Below the pieces are notes generated by a model that was not told the origin of the DNA, searched no databases, and saw nothing but the letters and a program-made list of their open reading frames with translations. Source: DATARR01 sp044868005 (GTDB lineage Bacteria; Acidobacteriota; Thermoanaerobaculia; Multivoradales; UBA5704). From it: DNA of 64,000 nt. Positions 1-9,859 of this stretch are shown here, piece by piece (the first letter of the stretch is position 1; each line of letters starts with the position of its first letter). Both the position numbers and the translations under genes were made by a program. Where the stretch lies: contig JBIOVX010000157.1 in NCBI GenBank assembly GCA_044868005.1, positions 1 to 64,000 on the forward strand, given 5' to 3'.

Positions 1-228
1 GTTCAAGCGCGTCTTGCCCGCACGATGGTCTTACCCTTCGAAGCCTCACCCCCTGTCCCCCTCTCCCTGACGGGCGAGGGGGGACGCATGCGAAGGGATC
101 TGCTGAATCCAATCCCTCCTATTGGCAAAACTGGCTGTGGATCGTCCCCCCTCGCCCGTCAGGGAGAGGGGGACAGGGGGTGAGGCTTCGAAGGGTAAGA
201 CCATCGTGCGGGCAAGACGCGCTTGAAC
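1..228. repeat. Long perfect inverted repeat (86-bp arms)
   Basis: Positions 1-86 are the exact reverse complement of 143-228, with a 56-bp spacer. The arms carry the C-rich CCCCCTGTCCCC and G-rich GGGCGAGGGG blocks seen in dispersed intergenic repeats of many high-GC genomes. The repeat ends 3 bp short of the stop codon of the SEC-C gene, so it may also act as a transcription-ending hairpin. The left arm begins at the window edge and could be longer. No coding potential was seen. Confidence 0.9.
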
Positions 229-231
229 CGC

Positions 232-495
232 CTACCGCTTCTCCGCCGGCGCCGCCGCCTTCTCCAGCTTGCGCGGCTTGGTCTTGCCGGGAACGACTCC
301 GTCGCCCATGCGCTGGCGCGCGGTGAGCTGCGCCGAGTAGCTCGCCTCGACGCGCTTGAGCTCGTCGCGCTTCAGGTGGCAGCGCTTGTACTTCTTGCCG
401 CTGCCGCACCAGCAGAGATCGTTGCGGCCGAGCTCGGCCTGCGGCGCGGGGGGACGGGGATTAACCAAATTGCGAAACCAGCTTGCCAGGGACAC
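232..495 (-). CDS. Small SEC-C motif protein
   Basis: An 87-residue protein with the zinc-binding SEC-C signature, CWCGSGKKYKRCH (C-x-C-x8-C-H), in its middle. This motif is found at the C-terminus of SecA and in many small stand-alone proteins, where it binds zinc and probably mediates contacts. The C-terminal third is basic and rich in Ala, Lys and Pro. The GTG start at 495 is preferred because GGAG lies 6 nt upstream; a TTG start at 507 would add four residues. The target of this protein cannot be told from the sequence. Confidence 0.75.
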   Translation of the reverse strand: MSLASWFRNLVNPRPPAPQAELGRNDLCWCGSGKKYKRCHLKRDELKRVEASYSAQLTARQRMGDGVVPGKTKPRKLEKAAAPAEKR

Positions 496-555
496 GACAG
501 TCTCCAATCTTGAAATCTTGTTTCGGGGAAATCCGGACGGAGCCGGCGATGCGGC

Positions 556-1170
556 CTACCGCACCTGCACCAGATCGACGACCTGCTTGACGCCCGCGGT
601 TCCCCGGGCCGCCTTCAAGGCCAGCGACTTGCGCTCGGGGTCCGGCAGCGTGCCGCGCAGGCTGACCACCCCGTCGGTCGCCTCGACCTCGAGGTCCAGC
701 GCGTAGCGGCCGATCTCTCCCAACAGGTTCTTGCCCACCCGCATTTCCAGCACGGCGTCGTTCACCTCGCGCTCGGTGGTGCCGGCGGCGCGGCCGGCGG
801 TGGTGCTCTCCGGCGCTTCCTTGCGGGCGAAGAGGCGGTTGTCGACGTCTACCACGCCGGGCACCGACTCGGCGACCTCCTCGGCCAGCTCCTGCGTCGA
901 ACGCTCGTCGACGGCGCCGATCAAAGTCACCGATCCGTTGCGCGCCTCCACCGTCACGCCGAGAACGTCTTCCCCCAGCTTGTCCAGGAGCGCGAGGCGG
1001 ACCTCCTTCTCCAGCCGCGCGTCCGCGACGTCCTGCTCCCGGATCGCCTCGTCGCCGGCCTCGGAGCGCGACGTGGGAACGGTCGAGGCGCAGCCGGTCA
1101 GAAGGCCTCCAAGGAGGAGGCCCGCGAGGAAAACACCGCCGAAAAGGAGTCTGGTCACGAAGGTCCACAT
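556..1170 (-). CDS. BON-domain lipoprotein
   Basis: A 204-residue protein that begins with a hydrophobic signal and the lipobox LTGC, so it should be lipid-anchored in the periplasm. Two BON repeats follow (roughly residues 50-110 and 135-204), each with the V-x-V-x-x-x-x-G-x-V-x-L-x-G pattern: VTVEARNGSVTLIG and LEVEATDGVVSLRG. BON domains (OsmY and relatives) are thought to bind phospholipid surfaces and to act in envelope stress. The start at 1170 places the lipobox in the usual position. It is transcribed divergently from the amidohydrolase at 1228. Confidence 0.85.
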   Translation of the reverse strand: MWTFVTRLLFGGVFLAGLLLGGLLTGCASTVPTSRSEAGDEAIREQDVADARLEKEVRLALLDKLGEDVLGVTVEARNGSVTLIGAVDERSTQELAEEVAESVPGVVDVDNRLFARKEAPESTTAGRAAGTTEREVNDAVLEMRVGKNLLGEIGRYALDLEVEATDGVVSLRGTLPDPERKSLALKAARGTAGVKQVVDLVQVR

Positions 1171-1227
1171 CGGGAAAAGATTATCATGATCGGCGCTCCG
1201 ACTCCTTCGTGGACAGGTGGAGGTGAC

Positions 1228-2607
1228 ATGGCACTGATGCGACCATCCCGGGATCTCGCTTTGGCCGCGCTCCTCTGGGCGAGCGGCGGCCTGCTCGCCG
1301 CACCGGCGGAAGCCGCGGTGGCCGTCCGCGGCGCGCGGCTGCTCGACGTACGGGCGGGGCGCCTCGTCCCCGACGCCCTGGTCGTCGTCGAGGGCGACCG
1401 CATCCTCTACGCGGGACCCGCCGCCAGCCACGCGCTCGCCCCGGAAACGCCCGTGCTGGGGCTCGGCGACGTGACGATCCTGCCGGGGCTCATGGACCTG
1501 CACACCCACCTCACCGTGGGCCGCGCCGAGGGACACCCGCCGCGCGCGTTCTTTCCAGGTCCTCCGGACACGACGCTGCAGGCGGCGGAGAACGCCCGCG
1601 TCACCCTGCTCGCCGGCTTCACCACCGTGCGCGAGGCGGGCGCCTGGTACTTCATCGACGTGGCGCTCGACCGCGCCATCGGCGAGGGGCTCGCGGTGGG
1701 TCCCCGCATCGTCCCCTCCGGCTATCAGATCAGCATGACCGGCGGCCACGGCGACGACATCGGCTGGCCGCCGGGGGTCTTCGAGACCAGTCCGGAGATG
1801 GGAGTGGCCGACGGGCCGGATGCCTTGCTGCGCGCCGTGCGCTACCAGCTCAAGCACGGCGCGCGCACCATCAAGCTCACCGCCACCGCCGGCGTGGCGG
1901 GGCCCGAAGCCACCGCCGACGCACGCCAGTTCTCGGACGAGGAGCTGCGCACGATCGTCGAGGAGGCGCGGCGGAACCGCGTCAAGACGGCGGCCCACGC
2001 GCACGGCAGGGAGGGGATCCTGGCGGCGGTGCAGGCGGGGGTGGACTCCATCGAGCACGGCTCGCAGATCGACCTGGAGCTGGCGCGGCTGATGAAGGAG
2101 CGCGGCACCTACCTCGTCCCCACGGCGTGGCTCAACACCGGGAACGACGACATGAGCCGGCGGTCGGAGGCGGAGCAGAAGAAGGGACGCCAGATCAGCG
2201 AGCAGGCCCGCGCCAGCCTGCGCCTCGCCATCCGCGAAGGCGTGCGCATCGCCTACGGCACCGACGCCGGCGTCTTCCCGCACGGCCGCAACGCCTGCGA
2301 CTTCCCGGTGCTCGTCGAATTCGGCATGAGCCCGCTCGAGGCGATCCGCACCGCCACCCTGGGAGCCGCGGCGCTCCTCGGCGTGGACGACCGCGGCAGC
2401 CTGGAGGCGGGCCGGCTGGCCGATCTCATCGCCGTACCGGGCGATCCCCTCGCCGACGTCTCGCGGCTGAAGCAGCCCGTCTTCGTGATGAAAGGCGGCG
2501 AGGTCTACCGCTGGGGAGAGCTCACCGGCGGGCCGGGAGGCCTGGCGGTCGAACTGCTGCGCCGATTACCGGGCTTGGCGATAGACTCCTCCGCCCAGAA
2601 TCGATGA
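1228..2607 (+). CDS. Secreted amidohydrolase, prolidase-like
   Basis: A 459-residue metal-dependent hydrolase of the amidohydrolase superfamily with an N-terminal signal peptide (about residues 1-29). Visible metal and catalytic motifs are MDLHTHLT (89-96), the lysine in TIKLTATAG, the histidines in AHAHG and SIEHGS, and the aspartate in GTDAGVFPHG. The set matches imidazolonepropionase-like enzymes that include Xaa-Pro dipeptidases of the Sgx9260 type, so cleavage of proline-containing dipeptides in the periplasm is a fair guess. The start at 1228 has a strong GGAGGTG Shine-Dalgarno; an in-frame ATG at 1186 lacks one. The stop overlaps the start of the diguanylate cyclase (ATGA), so the two are co-transcribed. 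Confidence 0.85.
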   Translation: MALMRPSRDLALAALLWASGGLLAAPAEAAVAVRGARLLDVRAGRLVPDALVVVEGDRILYAGPAASHALAPETPVLGLGDVTILPGLMDLHTHLTVGRAEGHPPRAFFPGPPDTTLQAAENARVTLLAGFTTVREAGAWYFIDVALDRAIGEGLAVGPRIVPSGYQISMTGGHGDDIGWPPGVFETSPEMGVADGPDALLRAVRYQLKHGARTIKLTATAGVAGPEATADARQFSDEELRTIVEEARRNRVKTAAHAHGREGILAAVQAGVDSIEHGSQIDLELARLMKERGTYLVPTAWLNTGNDDMSRRSEAEQKKGRQISEQARASLRLAIREGVRIAYGTDAGVFPHGRNACDFPVLVEFGMSPLEAIRTATLGAAALLGVDDRGSLEAGRLADLIAVPGDPLADVSRLKQPVFVMKGGEVYRWGELTGGPGGLAVELLRRLPGLAIDSSAQNR

Positions 2608-3806
2608 CTCGCGCCAGTACGCTGCTGCTCGCACTGCTGATCCTCAACACCCTGCTGGGTTTGTTGTGCCTGGCCGTTGCCCGCGGCCAAAGGCACTCGC
2701 GGGCGATGCGGTTATGGGGGTGGGGGCTGCTCGTCTACTCGGCGGGCATTCTGATCGGCATCCCGGAGGCCCTTCCCTTCGATTTCAGGAAGGTCGTCGG
2801 CGACGCGCTGGTCGTCCTGACGCCGATTCTCACCATCGAGGGCGCCCTCAGCCACATTTCCTCCAGGCTGAATCGGCGCTGGACGGTGATCGCCTTCCTG
2901 GCGTCCGTGCTGCCGGTCCTGGTGAATCACCTCGGCAGCCAGCCCTCGGTCCTGGTCGACATCCTGGCGCCGTCGCCCATCGCCGGCCTCCTGTTCCTTT
3001 ATGGAGCCGTGAAGCTGCTGCGCGCCGCGCCGCCCGATGCCCGGGTGGCCTCGCGGTTCCTGGCCGACGTCTTCCTCTGCGCCGTGCTGGTGTGGAGCCT
3101 GCGGGTGATGGTGATCTGGTCGTCGATCGGCGGCACCAACGATCGCGAGCGCGCCGACCTCACGATCGCCCTGTTCAGCATCGCGCAGATGGTGATCGCA
3201 GTCGCTTCGACGCTGGGGATGATGTGGATCGAGGTCGGCAAGATGGAAGCGGCGTTGCGGCGCCTGGCGGACGAGGATGCCCTGACCGGACTTCCCAACC
3301 GCCGCGCCACCGTCGAGCGGTTCGCGGCAGAGGCGGCGCGCGCCTCGCGCCACAACCGCAGCTTCGCCCTGGCCCTGTTCGACGTCGACCACTTCAAACG
3401 GATCAACGACACCCACGGGCATCTCGCCGGCGACGCGGCGCTCAAGCACGTCGCCGGCCTGCTCAGCGAAGAAAAGCGGAATGGGGATGTCGTCGGCAGG
3501 ATCGGAGGAGAGGAGTTCGTCGTGCTGCTTGCCGAGGAGCGTCTCGACGGCGCGATCGTGGCGGCGAACCGGCTGCGCGAGCGCGTCGCGGCGACGAAGC
3601 TGCAGTGTGAAGGCAGCGAGCTGTCCATCAGCGTGAGCGGCGGCCTCGCCATGTATCCCGCCGACGGCACGGATTGGGACCAGGTGTTCGCGGCAGCCGA
3701 TCAGCGGTTGTACGCGGCGAAGATGGGCGGCCGCAACCGAGTTGCAACGTCCCACGAGCCGACGCCGCCGGGCGGAGACCTTCGCGAGCTCTCGGAGGCC
3801 TTCTAA
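2604..3806 (+). CDS. Membrane diguanylate cyclase (GGDEF)
   Basis: A 400-residue protein with about six predicted membrane segments in residues 1-210 and a C-terminal GGDEF domain. The active-site motif reads GGEEF, and an intact inhibitory I-site, RNGD, sits exactly five residues before it. Together these indicate an active enzyme making cyclic di-GMP from two GTP, with product feedback inhibition. Other conserved blocks are DALTGLPNRR and FDVDHFKRINDTHGH. The membrane part probably senses an envelope or extracellular cue. Its stop codon overlaps the stop of the opposing histidine kinase gene. Confidence 0.93.
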   Translation: MTRASTLLLALLILNTLLGLLCLAVARGQRHSRAMRLWGWGLLVYSAGILIGIPEALPFDFRKVVGDALVVLTPILTIEGALSHISSRLNRRWTVIAFLASVLPVLVNHLGSQPSVLVDILAPSPIAGLLFLYGAVKLLRAAPPDARVASRFLADVFLCAVLVWSLRVMVIWSSIGGTNDRERADLTIALFSIAQMVIAVASTLGMMWIEVGKMEAALRRLADEDALTGLPNRRATVERFAAEAARASRHNRSFALALFDVDHFKRINDTHGHLAGDAALKHVAGLLSEEKRNGDVVGRIGGEEFVVLLAEERLDGAIVAANRLRERVAATKLQCEGSELSISVSGGLAMYPADGTDWDQVFAAADQRLYAAKMGGRNRVATSHEPTPPGGDLRELSEAF

Positions 3807-5109
3807 CCCGGCACCCAGCACACCACAGCCGTCCCGCCGCCTTCCCGCCCCTCGATGCGCAGGCGGCCGCCGTGGGCTTCCACGATCTCGCGGCAGAGCG
3901 GCAGGCCGAGGCCGGAGCCGCCGGGCTTCGAGGTGTAGAAGGGCAGCAGCGCCTTGCGCATCACCTCGTCGGTCATGCCCGCGCCGCGATCCAGCACGCG
4001 GAAGCGGACGCCGCCGTCGCCGAGGGCGTCCACGGCCAGCTTCACCTCCGCCGCGGGGCCGCCCGACTCGTGCGCGTTCTTCAACAGGTTGATCAGCGCC
4101 TGCTGCACCTGCGACGGATCGAAGCGGCCCGGCGCGGTCGGCGTCTCTCCTTCCAGCTCGAAGGGGACCACCTGCCGCAGCTCGCCGAGGAACGCCGGCC
4201 AGTCCACCTGGCGCGGGCTGGGCTGGGGGAGTCGCGCGAAACGGGCATAGCCCTCCAGGAACTCCTTCAGATGGCTGGACCGCTCCTCGATGACGTCGAG
4301 GGCCGCGTCGAGGCCGCCGGCGTGCTCGGGGCTCCTGGCCATCAGGCGCACCGAGCGGGCGAGCGAGGCGATGGGGGCGAGCGAGTTGTTGATCTCGTGC
4401 GAGAGGGTGCGGATGGCGCGCTTCCAAACCTCCACCTCCTGCCGGCGCAGCTCGGGAGTGAGGCGCTTGATCAACGTCAGGCCGTGCCGCCGGCCGTTGA
4501 GCTCGAAGACGCGGCGGGCCACGTGGAAGACCTCCTCCTCGCCGCCGCTCTCCAGTGAGAACAGCGAGTCGCGGCCGCTCGCCAGAGCCTCGCGCAGCCC
4601 CTCCGGACACTCCTCCAGGATCTCGCCGAACACCCGGCCCTCCAGCGTGCCGCGGGTGAAGAACGTCTCGTGCGCCGCGCGGTTGGCGAAGACCACGCGG
4701 TCGCGCCCGCCGGTGAGCACGATGGCCATCGGCGTGGCTTCGAAGATGGTCTCCAGCAGCATCTCCCGCTGCACGAGGGCGCTGCGCTCGTCGCGCAGCA
4801 CGTCGCCCACGGCGTTGTAGAGCTCCACCAGCTCGCCCAGCTCGTCCTTGCGGTCGGCGGCGAGCTGCAGGCTGAAGTCGTGGTCGCGGAAACCGCGGAT
4901 GCCGTCCCGCACCGCCTGGAGCACCCGCGCGGCCGGCACCAGCGCGCGGTCGAGCAGCCACCATCCCAGCGGCAGCCCGATCCCGAGGCCGAGCGCGAGG
5001 ATGATCCAGGGCGAGGGGAACCACCGCGCCACCGCCATGGCGAGGAGGATCACCGCCAGCAGCGCCGCGAGAAACGCCAGGCGGACGCGGGCGGCGAAGC
5101 CGAGGGGTT

Positions 5110-5113
<4 letters not shown>
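3803..5113 (-). CDS. NtrB-like sensor histidine kinase of exporter operon
   Basis: A 436-residue kinase with two membrane segments (about 12-30 and 36-54), a HAMP-like stretch (about 60-110), a PAS-like region (about 115-215) and a C-terminal kinase core. The phosphorylated histidine is in the H-box TLSHEINNS (H239). N-box LINLLKNAHESG, DRGAGM and GSGLGLPLC motifs make the ATP-binding fold complete. It has almost no periplasmic loop, so it probably senses membrane or cytoplasmic signals. The start overlaps the stop of the upstream NtrC-type regulator gene (ATGA), which makes that regulator its clear partner. It is the last gene of the exporter operon. Confidence 0.92.
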
Positions 5114-6519
<1,406 letters not shown>

Positions 6520-6545
6520 GGAGGTCTATTTATATACCGGTCCCC

Positions 6546-7742
6546 CTACACGTTCCGCGTCGCGATCGCCGGCGCCACCTGCGCGGCGCGGAGGGCGGGC
6601 GCCAGCGCCGAGAGCAATCCCACCACCCACAGAGCCACCACGCCAGCGGCGAGGATCGGCCACTCGATCCTGGCGCCGTCGACGAGCGTCACCACGCCGA
6701 TGTTGAGCGCGACGGCGAGCCCGAGGCCGAGCACGGCGCCGATCGTGGTGACGATCCAGTTCTCGAGCAGGAAGTAGCGCAGGACGGCTCCGCGGCTGGC
6801 GCCCAGGGCCCGCCGGGTGCCGATCTGCCGGCGCCGCTCGGCCACCGAGAACGAGGTGATGCCGATGATGCCGAGCGCGGTGATGCCGAGGAGGAGAGCC
6901 ATGACCCCGTTGAGCGAGGTGATCGTCACCCGGTCGAGCGTGTGATACCGCGATCGGATCTCCGGGATGGTCTGCACCTGCAGGCTGCGGCCTTCGTTGG
7001 CGTCCAGCAGGACGCGCTCGATCTCCGGCACGAGCGCCACCGCCTTCCCCGCCTCGGTGCGCACCAGATAACTGAGCCCGCCGCGGTTGGGAAAGAACAA
7101 CGCGTACTCGTGGATCGGCCAGCCGTAAGGATTGTAGAACTGGTCGACGACGCCGACGATGTTGTAGGTCTCGGTCTCGTCGGGATCCCTGAGCTGCTTG
7201 CCGACCGCGTCACCGCCCGGGAAAAGCAGGTCGGCCAGGGCCCGGGTGGCGATGACGTTGTTCGTCGTGGCCTGAGGATCCGCGCTGTCGTACTCCTGCT
7301 GGGTGAAATTCCGGCCGCGGATGACGTTGATCCCCAGGGTGCTGAAGAGGTGAGGGTCGGCCGGATACGTCTGGGTGCGGAACCGGGTATCCGCACCGCC
7401 GGCGATCTTCACCTCGCCCGAGCTGCCGCCGCCCGCCCAGGGCTGGAAATAGGTGTTGCTCGCGTCGCGGACTCCGGGGATCGCCCGCAGGCGGCGAACG
7501 TCGTCGTCGATGGTGGTATTGACGTACTCCGGCTCCTGGAACGCCGGGGCAAAGGGCGAGCTGTTTATGGAGATCAGGTTGGCGTCGTCGAAGCCGGATT
7601 CGCGGGCCATCGAGGCCTTGGCGTTGCCGATCAGGCTGACGCAGTTGGCGACGATGCCGAGCGTGAGCGCCACCTCGGCGACGATCAGAACGGAGCGCGC
7701 CCGGTGGCGGGTCATGGCGCGGAAAATCGGTCCGAATTCCAT
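6546..7742 (-). CDS. MacB/FtsX-type ABC permease (second)
   Basis: A 398-residue permease with the MacB topology: one membrane helix near residues 18-40, a large periplasmic domain (about 45-275) and three helices toward the C-terminus. The segment RRRQIGTRRALGASRGAVLRYFLLEN is the typical FtsX coupling region (cytoplasmic loop that meets the ATPase). Such proteins move substrates between periplasm and outside by mechanotransmission rather than through a channel. It lies 30 bp after the first permease and probably forms a heterodimer with it on the shared ATPase. Confidence 0.88.
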   Translation of the reverse strand: MEFGPIFRAMTRHRARSVLIVAEVALTLGIVANCVSLIGNAKASMARESGFDDANLISINSSPFAPAFQEPEYVNTTIDDDVRRLRAIPGVRDASNTYFQPWAGGGSSGEVKIAGGADTRFRTQTYPADPHLFSTLGINVIRGRNFTQQEYDSADPQATTNNVIATRALADLLFPGGDAVGKQLRDPDETETYNIVGVVDQFYNPYGWPIHEYALFFPNRGGLSYLVRTEAGKAVALVPEIERVLLDANEGRSLQVQTIPEIRSRYHTLDRVTITSLNGVMALLLGITALGIIGITSFSVAERRRQIGTRRALGASRGAVLRYFLLENWIVTTIGAVLGLGLAVALNIGVVTLVDGARIEWPILAAGVVALWVVGLLSALAPALRAAQVAPAIATRNV

Positions 7743-7772
7743 GGTTTTAAGTCTCCTCCCGGTTCCCGGCAG

Positions 7773-9098
7773 CTATTGGTTCTTGAGATGGCGCGCCGGC
7801 GGGATCGAGCAGATCCGCCAAGCGGGATAAATGCCGGCGATCGCGCCGGCCACCAACGAGAGCAGGACCGCCGCGGCGATCATGGCGGCGTCGAGCTGAA
7901 AGAAGCCGTCCATCTGGAGCATGGGGTCGTACACGCGGTTGAAAAAGGCCAGCACGCCGAGCGAGAGCAGCAGGCCGATGGCGCCGCCGATCAGCCCCAC
8001 CAGCTCGCACTCGATCAGGTGCTCGAAAAAGATCGAGGCCCGGCTCGCTCCCAGGGCGCGCCGGACGCCGACGACCGGCGCCCGCGCCAGGAACTTCCCC
8101 AGGAAGAGGCCGACCAGGTTCAAGGCGGCCACGACGAGGAACAGGATGGAGACCGCCGCCACCGCCCTGATCTGCGGCGCCGGGGTTCGAAAATCCGCCA
8201 TGACGTCGAGCAACGGTGTGACCCGGTTGTCGAGCGGCCGCTGGAAACGGCCGAATTTCTTCTGCTCGCGAACATAGGCATCGAGAAAATCGTGATAGGC
8301 GCGCACCTGCGGCTCGCCGTGCAGCTCCACCCACATCTGTATGAAGACCGACTCCGAGGCGTGCAGGCGCTCGACGAAAGTGGGATTGCCTTCCAGCGAC
8401 TTCCAACCGTCGAAGCCGCCGGCCGTCCTGATCTCCATGGGTTCGATCCAGTTGAACGGCATGAAGACCCGCTCCGGCTCGGACAAGGCGTTGCCGGTCA
8501 TGTCATAGAAGCGGACCCTGGGGCGCCACGGCGCGAGCACGCCGACGATGCGAAATTCGCGGTCGACCAGACGGATCGACCGGCCGACGCTGTTGGCGCC
8601 GCCGAACAACCGGTCGTTGAGCTCCGAGCTGATCACCACGACGGCTTCGGGCTTGGCATCGGCGGCGCGGTCCCAGCCGGAGCCGAAACGGAAGGGCACG
8701 TCGAACATGGGAAAGAAGTCGCTGAAGGCCATGCGCACCGGCTCCTGCGACGCCCGGATGTTGCGATCCTGCGGATACAGCGCCAGCGCCGCCCGATAGG
8801 TCGCCGTCTGGCGCGCCGGGATGCGGCTCTTCATGATCTCCCGCATATCGCGATAGGTGATCTTCGGCGGAATGCCGGTGGGGTCCGGGTGGGGCGCCGT
8901 GGGGTCCCAGGAATCCATGCGGACGTAATAGAGGACGTCGCTCTGCCCCGGCACCGGATCCTGCGCCAGCACGTGATAGACCGTGATGAAGGCCGTGGAC
9001 ACGCCGACGCCGAGGGCGATGCCGGCGACGATCAGCAGCGACAGCACCGGATGGCGGCGCAGGCTCTTCCAGGCCAGGCGAACGTTGTAGAGCAGCAT
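7773..9098 (-). CDS. MacB/FtsX-type ABC permease (first)
   Basis: A 441-residue permease with an N-terminal helix (about 20-42), a periplasmic domain with a MacB_PCD-like fold and three C-terminal helices. The FtsX motif VGVRRALGASRASIFFEHLIECELVG is present near residue 340. It is homologous to the downstream permease but clearly diverged, as expected for a heterodimeric pair. The start is 12 nt from the end of the ATPase gene, with a GAGGA Shine-Dalgarno. The substrate cannot be inferred; relatives export antimicrobial peptides, lipids or siderophores. Confidence 0.88.
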   Translation of the reverse strand: MLLYNVRLAWKSLRRHPVLSLLIVAGIALGVGVSTAFITVYHVLAQDPVPGQSDVLYYVRMDSWDPTAPHPDPTGIPPKITYRDMREIMKSRIPARQTATYRAALALYPQDRNIRASQEPVRMAFSDFFPMFDVPFRFGSGWDRAADAKPEAVVVISSELNDRLFGGANSVGRSIRLVDREFRIVGVLAPWRPRVRFYDMTGNALSEPERVFMPFNWIEPMEIRTAGGFDGWKSLEGNPTFVERLHASESVFIQMWVELHGEPQVRAYHDFLDAYVREQKKFGRFQRPLDNRVTPLLDVMADFRTPAPQIRAVAAVSILFLVVAALNLVGLFLGKFLARAPVVGVRRALGASRASIFFEHLIECELVGLIGGAIGLLLSLGVLAFFNRVYDPMLQMDGFFQLDAAMIAAAVLLSLVAGAIAGIYPAWRICSIPPARHLKNQ

Positions 9099-9109
9099 GG
9101 TCGTCCTCC

Positions 9110-9844
9110 TCAGCCGGCCTGCGCGGCGGCCTGGCGCGCCTCGCCGTTGAGACGGTTCAAGGGCATCGGCGTGATGCGTTCGAGGTCCACCAGCCGGCCG
9201 TCGGCGATGTGCAGGCGGCGGTGCGCGCGGGCCGCGTACTCCGGGTTGTGGGTGACCATGACGATGGTGGTGCCGCCGCGGTTGATCTCCTCCAGCAGGT
9301 CCATGATCTCGCGCGCCATGCCGGAGTCGAGGTTGCCCGTCGGCTCGTCGGCGAGGATCAGCTTGGGATCGCCGGCGAGGACGCGCGCGATGGCCACCCG
9401 CTGCTGCTGGCCGCCGGAGAGCTGCGACGGCAGGTGGCGCAGCCGCGAGCTGAGCCCCACCTGCGCCACGGCGCGCTCGATGCGCTCGCGCCGCTCCTTC
9501 GCCGCCAGGCGCCGGTAGCGCAGCGGCACGTCGACGTTGTCGAACACATCGAGATCCGGGATCAGGTTGAAGCTCTGGAAGATGAAGCCGATCTTCTCGT
9601 TGCGGATGCGCGACATCTCGCGGTCGGTGAGGCGGCTGACGTCGAGCCCGTCGAGCCGGTAGGTGCCCTCGTCGAAGGCGTCGAGCAGGCCGGCGACGTT
9701 GAGGAACGTCGTCTTGCCCGAGCCCGAGGGACCGGTGATGGTGACGAACTCCCCTTCCTCGACCTGCAGCGAGAAGTCGCGGAGGGCCCGTGTCTCCACC
9801 AGGCCGGTGCGGTAGATCTTGGTGACGCCGTCCATCTTCAGCAT
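9110..9844 (-). CDS. MacB/LolD-type ABC transporter ATPase
   Basis: A 244-residue ATPase with Walker A GPSGSGKTT, Q-loop, signature LSGGQQQR, Walker B LILADEPTGNLD and the switch histidine in VTHNPEYA. The sequence type is the LolD/FtsE/MacB family that powers FtsX-like permeases. It sits between the membrane fusion protein and the two permeases, so one complex of two ATPases, two permeases and fusion protein is likely. The C-terminal 30 residues are Ala/Arg rich. Confidence 0.94.
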   Translation of the reverse strand: MLKMDGVTKIYRTGLVETRALRDFSLQVEEGEFVTITGPSGSGKTTFLNVAGLLDAFDEGTYRLDGLDVSRLTDREMSRIRNEKIGFIFQSFNLIPDLDVFDNVDVPLRYRRLAAKERRERIERAVAQVGLSSRLRHLPSQLSGGQQQRVAIARVLAGDPKLILADEPTGNLDSGMAREIMDLLEEINRGGTTIVMVTHNPEYAARAHRRLHIADGRLVDLERITPMPLNRLNGEARQAAAQAG

Positions 9845-9859
9845 GCTTTCTCTCCTCGG

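Noticed and set aside
556..2283. 575-residue minus-strand frame covering the amidohydrolase region
   Set aside because: Only the last 204 codons (the BON lipoprotein with its own signal and lipobox) look like protein. The upstream part is a shadow of the amidohydrolase gene.
6520..6545. TATATAAAT before the response regulator as a separate promoter
   Set aside because: It lies only 14 nt before the ATG with no -35 box, and the operon promoter at 11151 explains expression. Kept as weak only.
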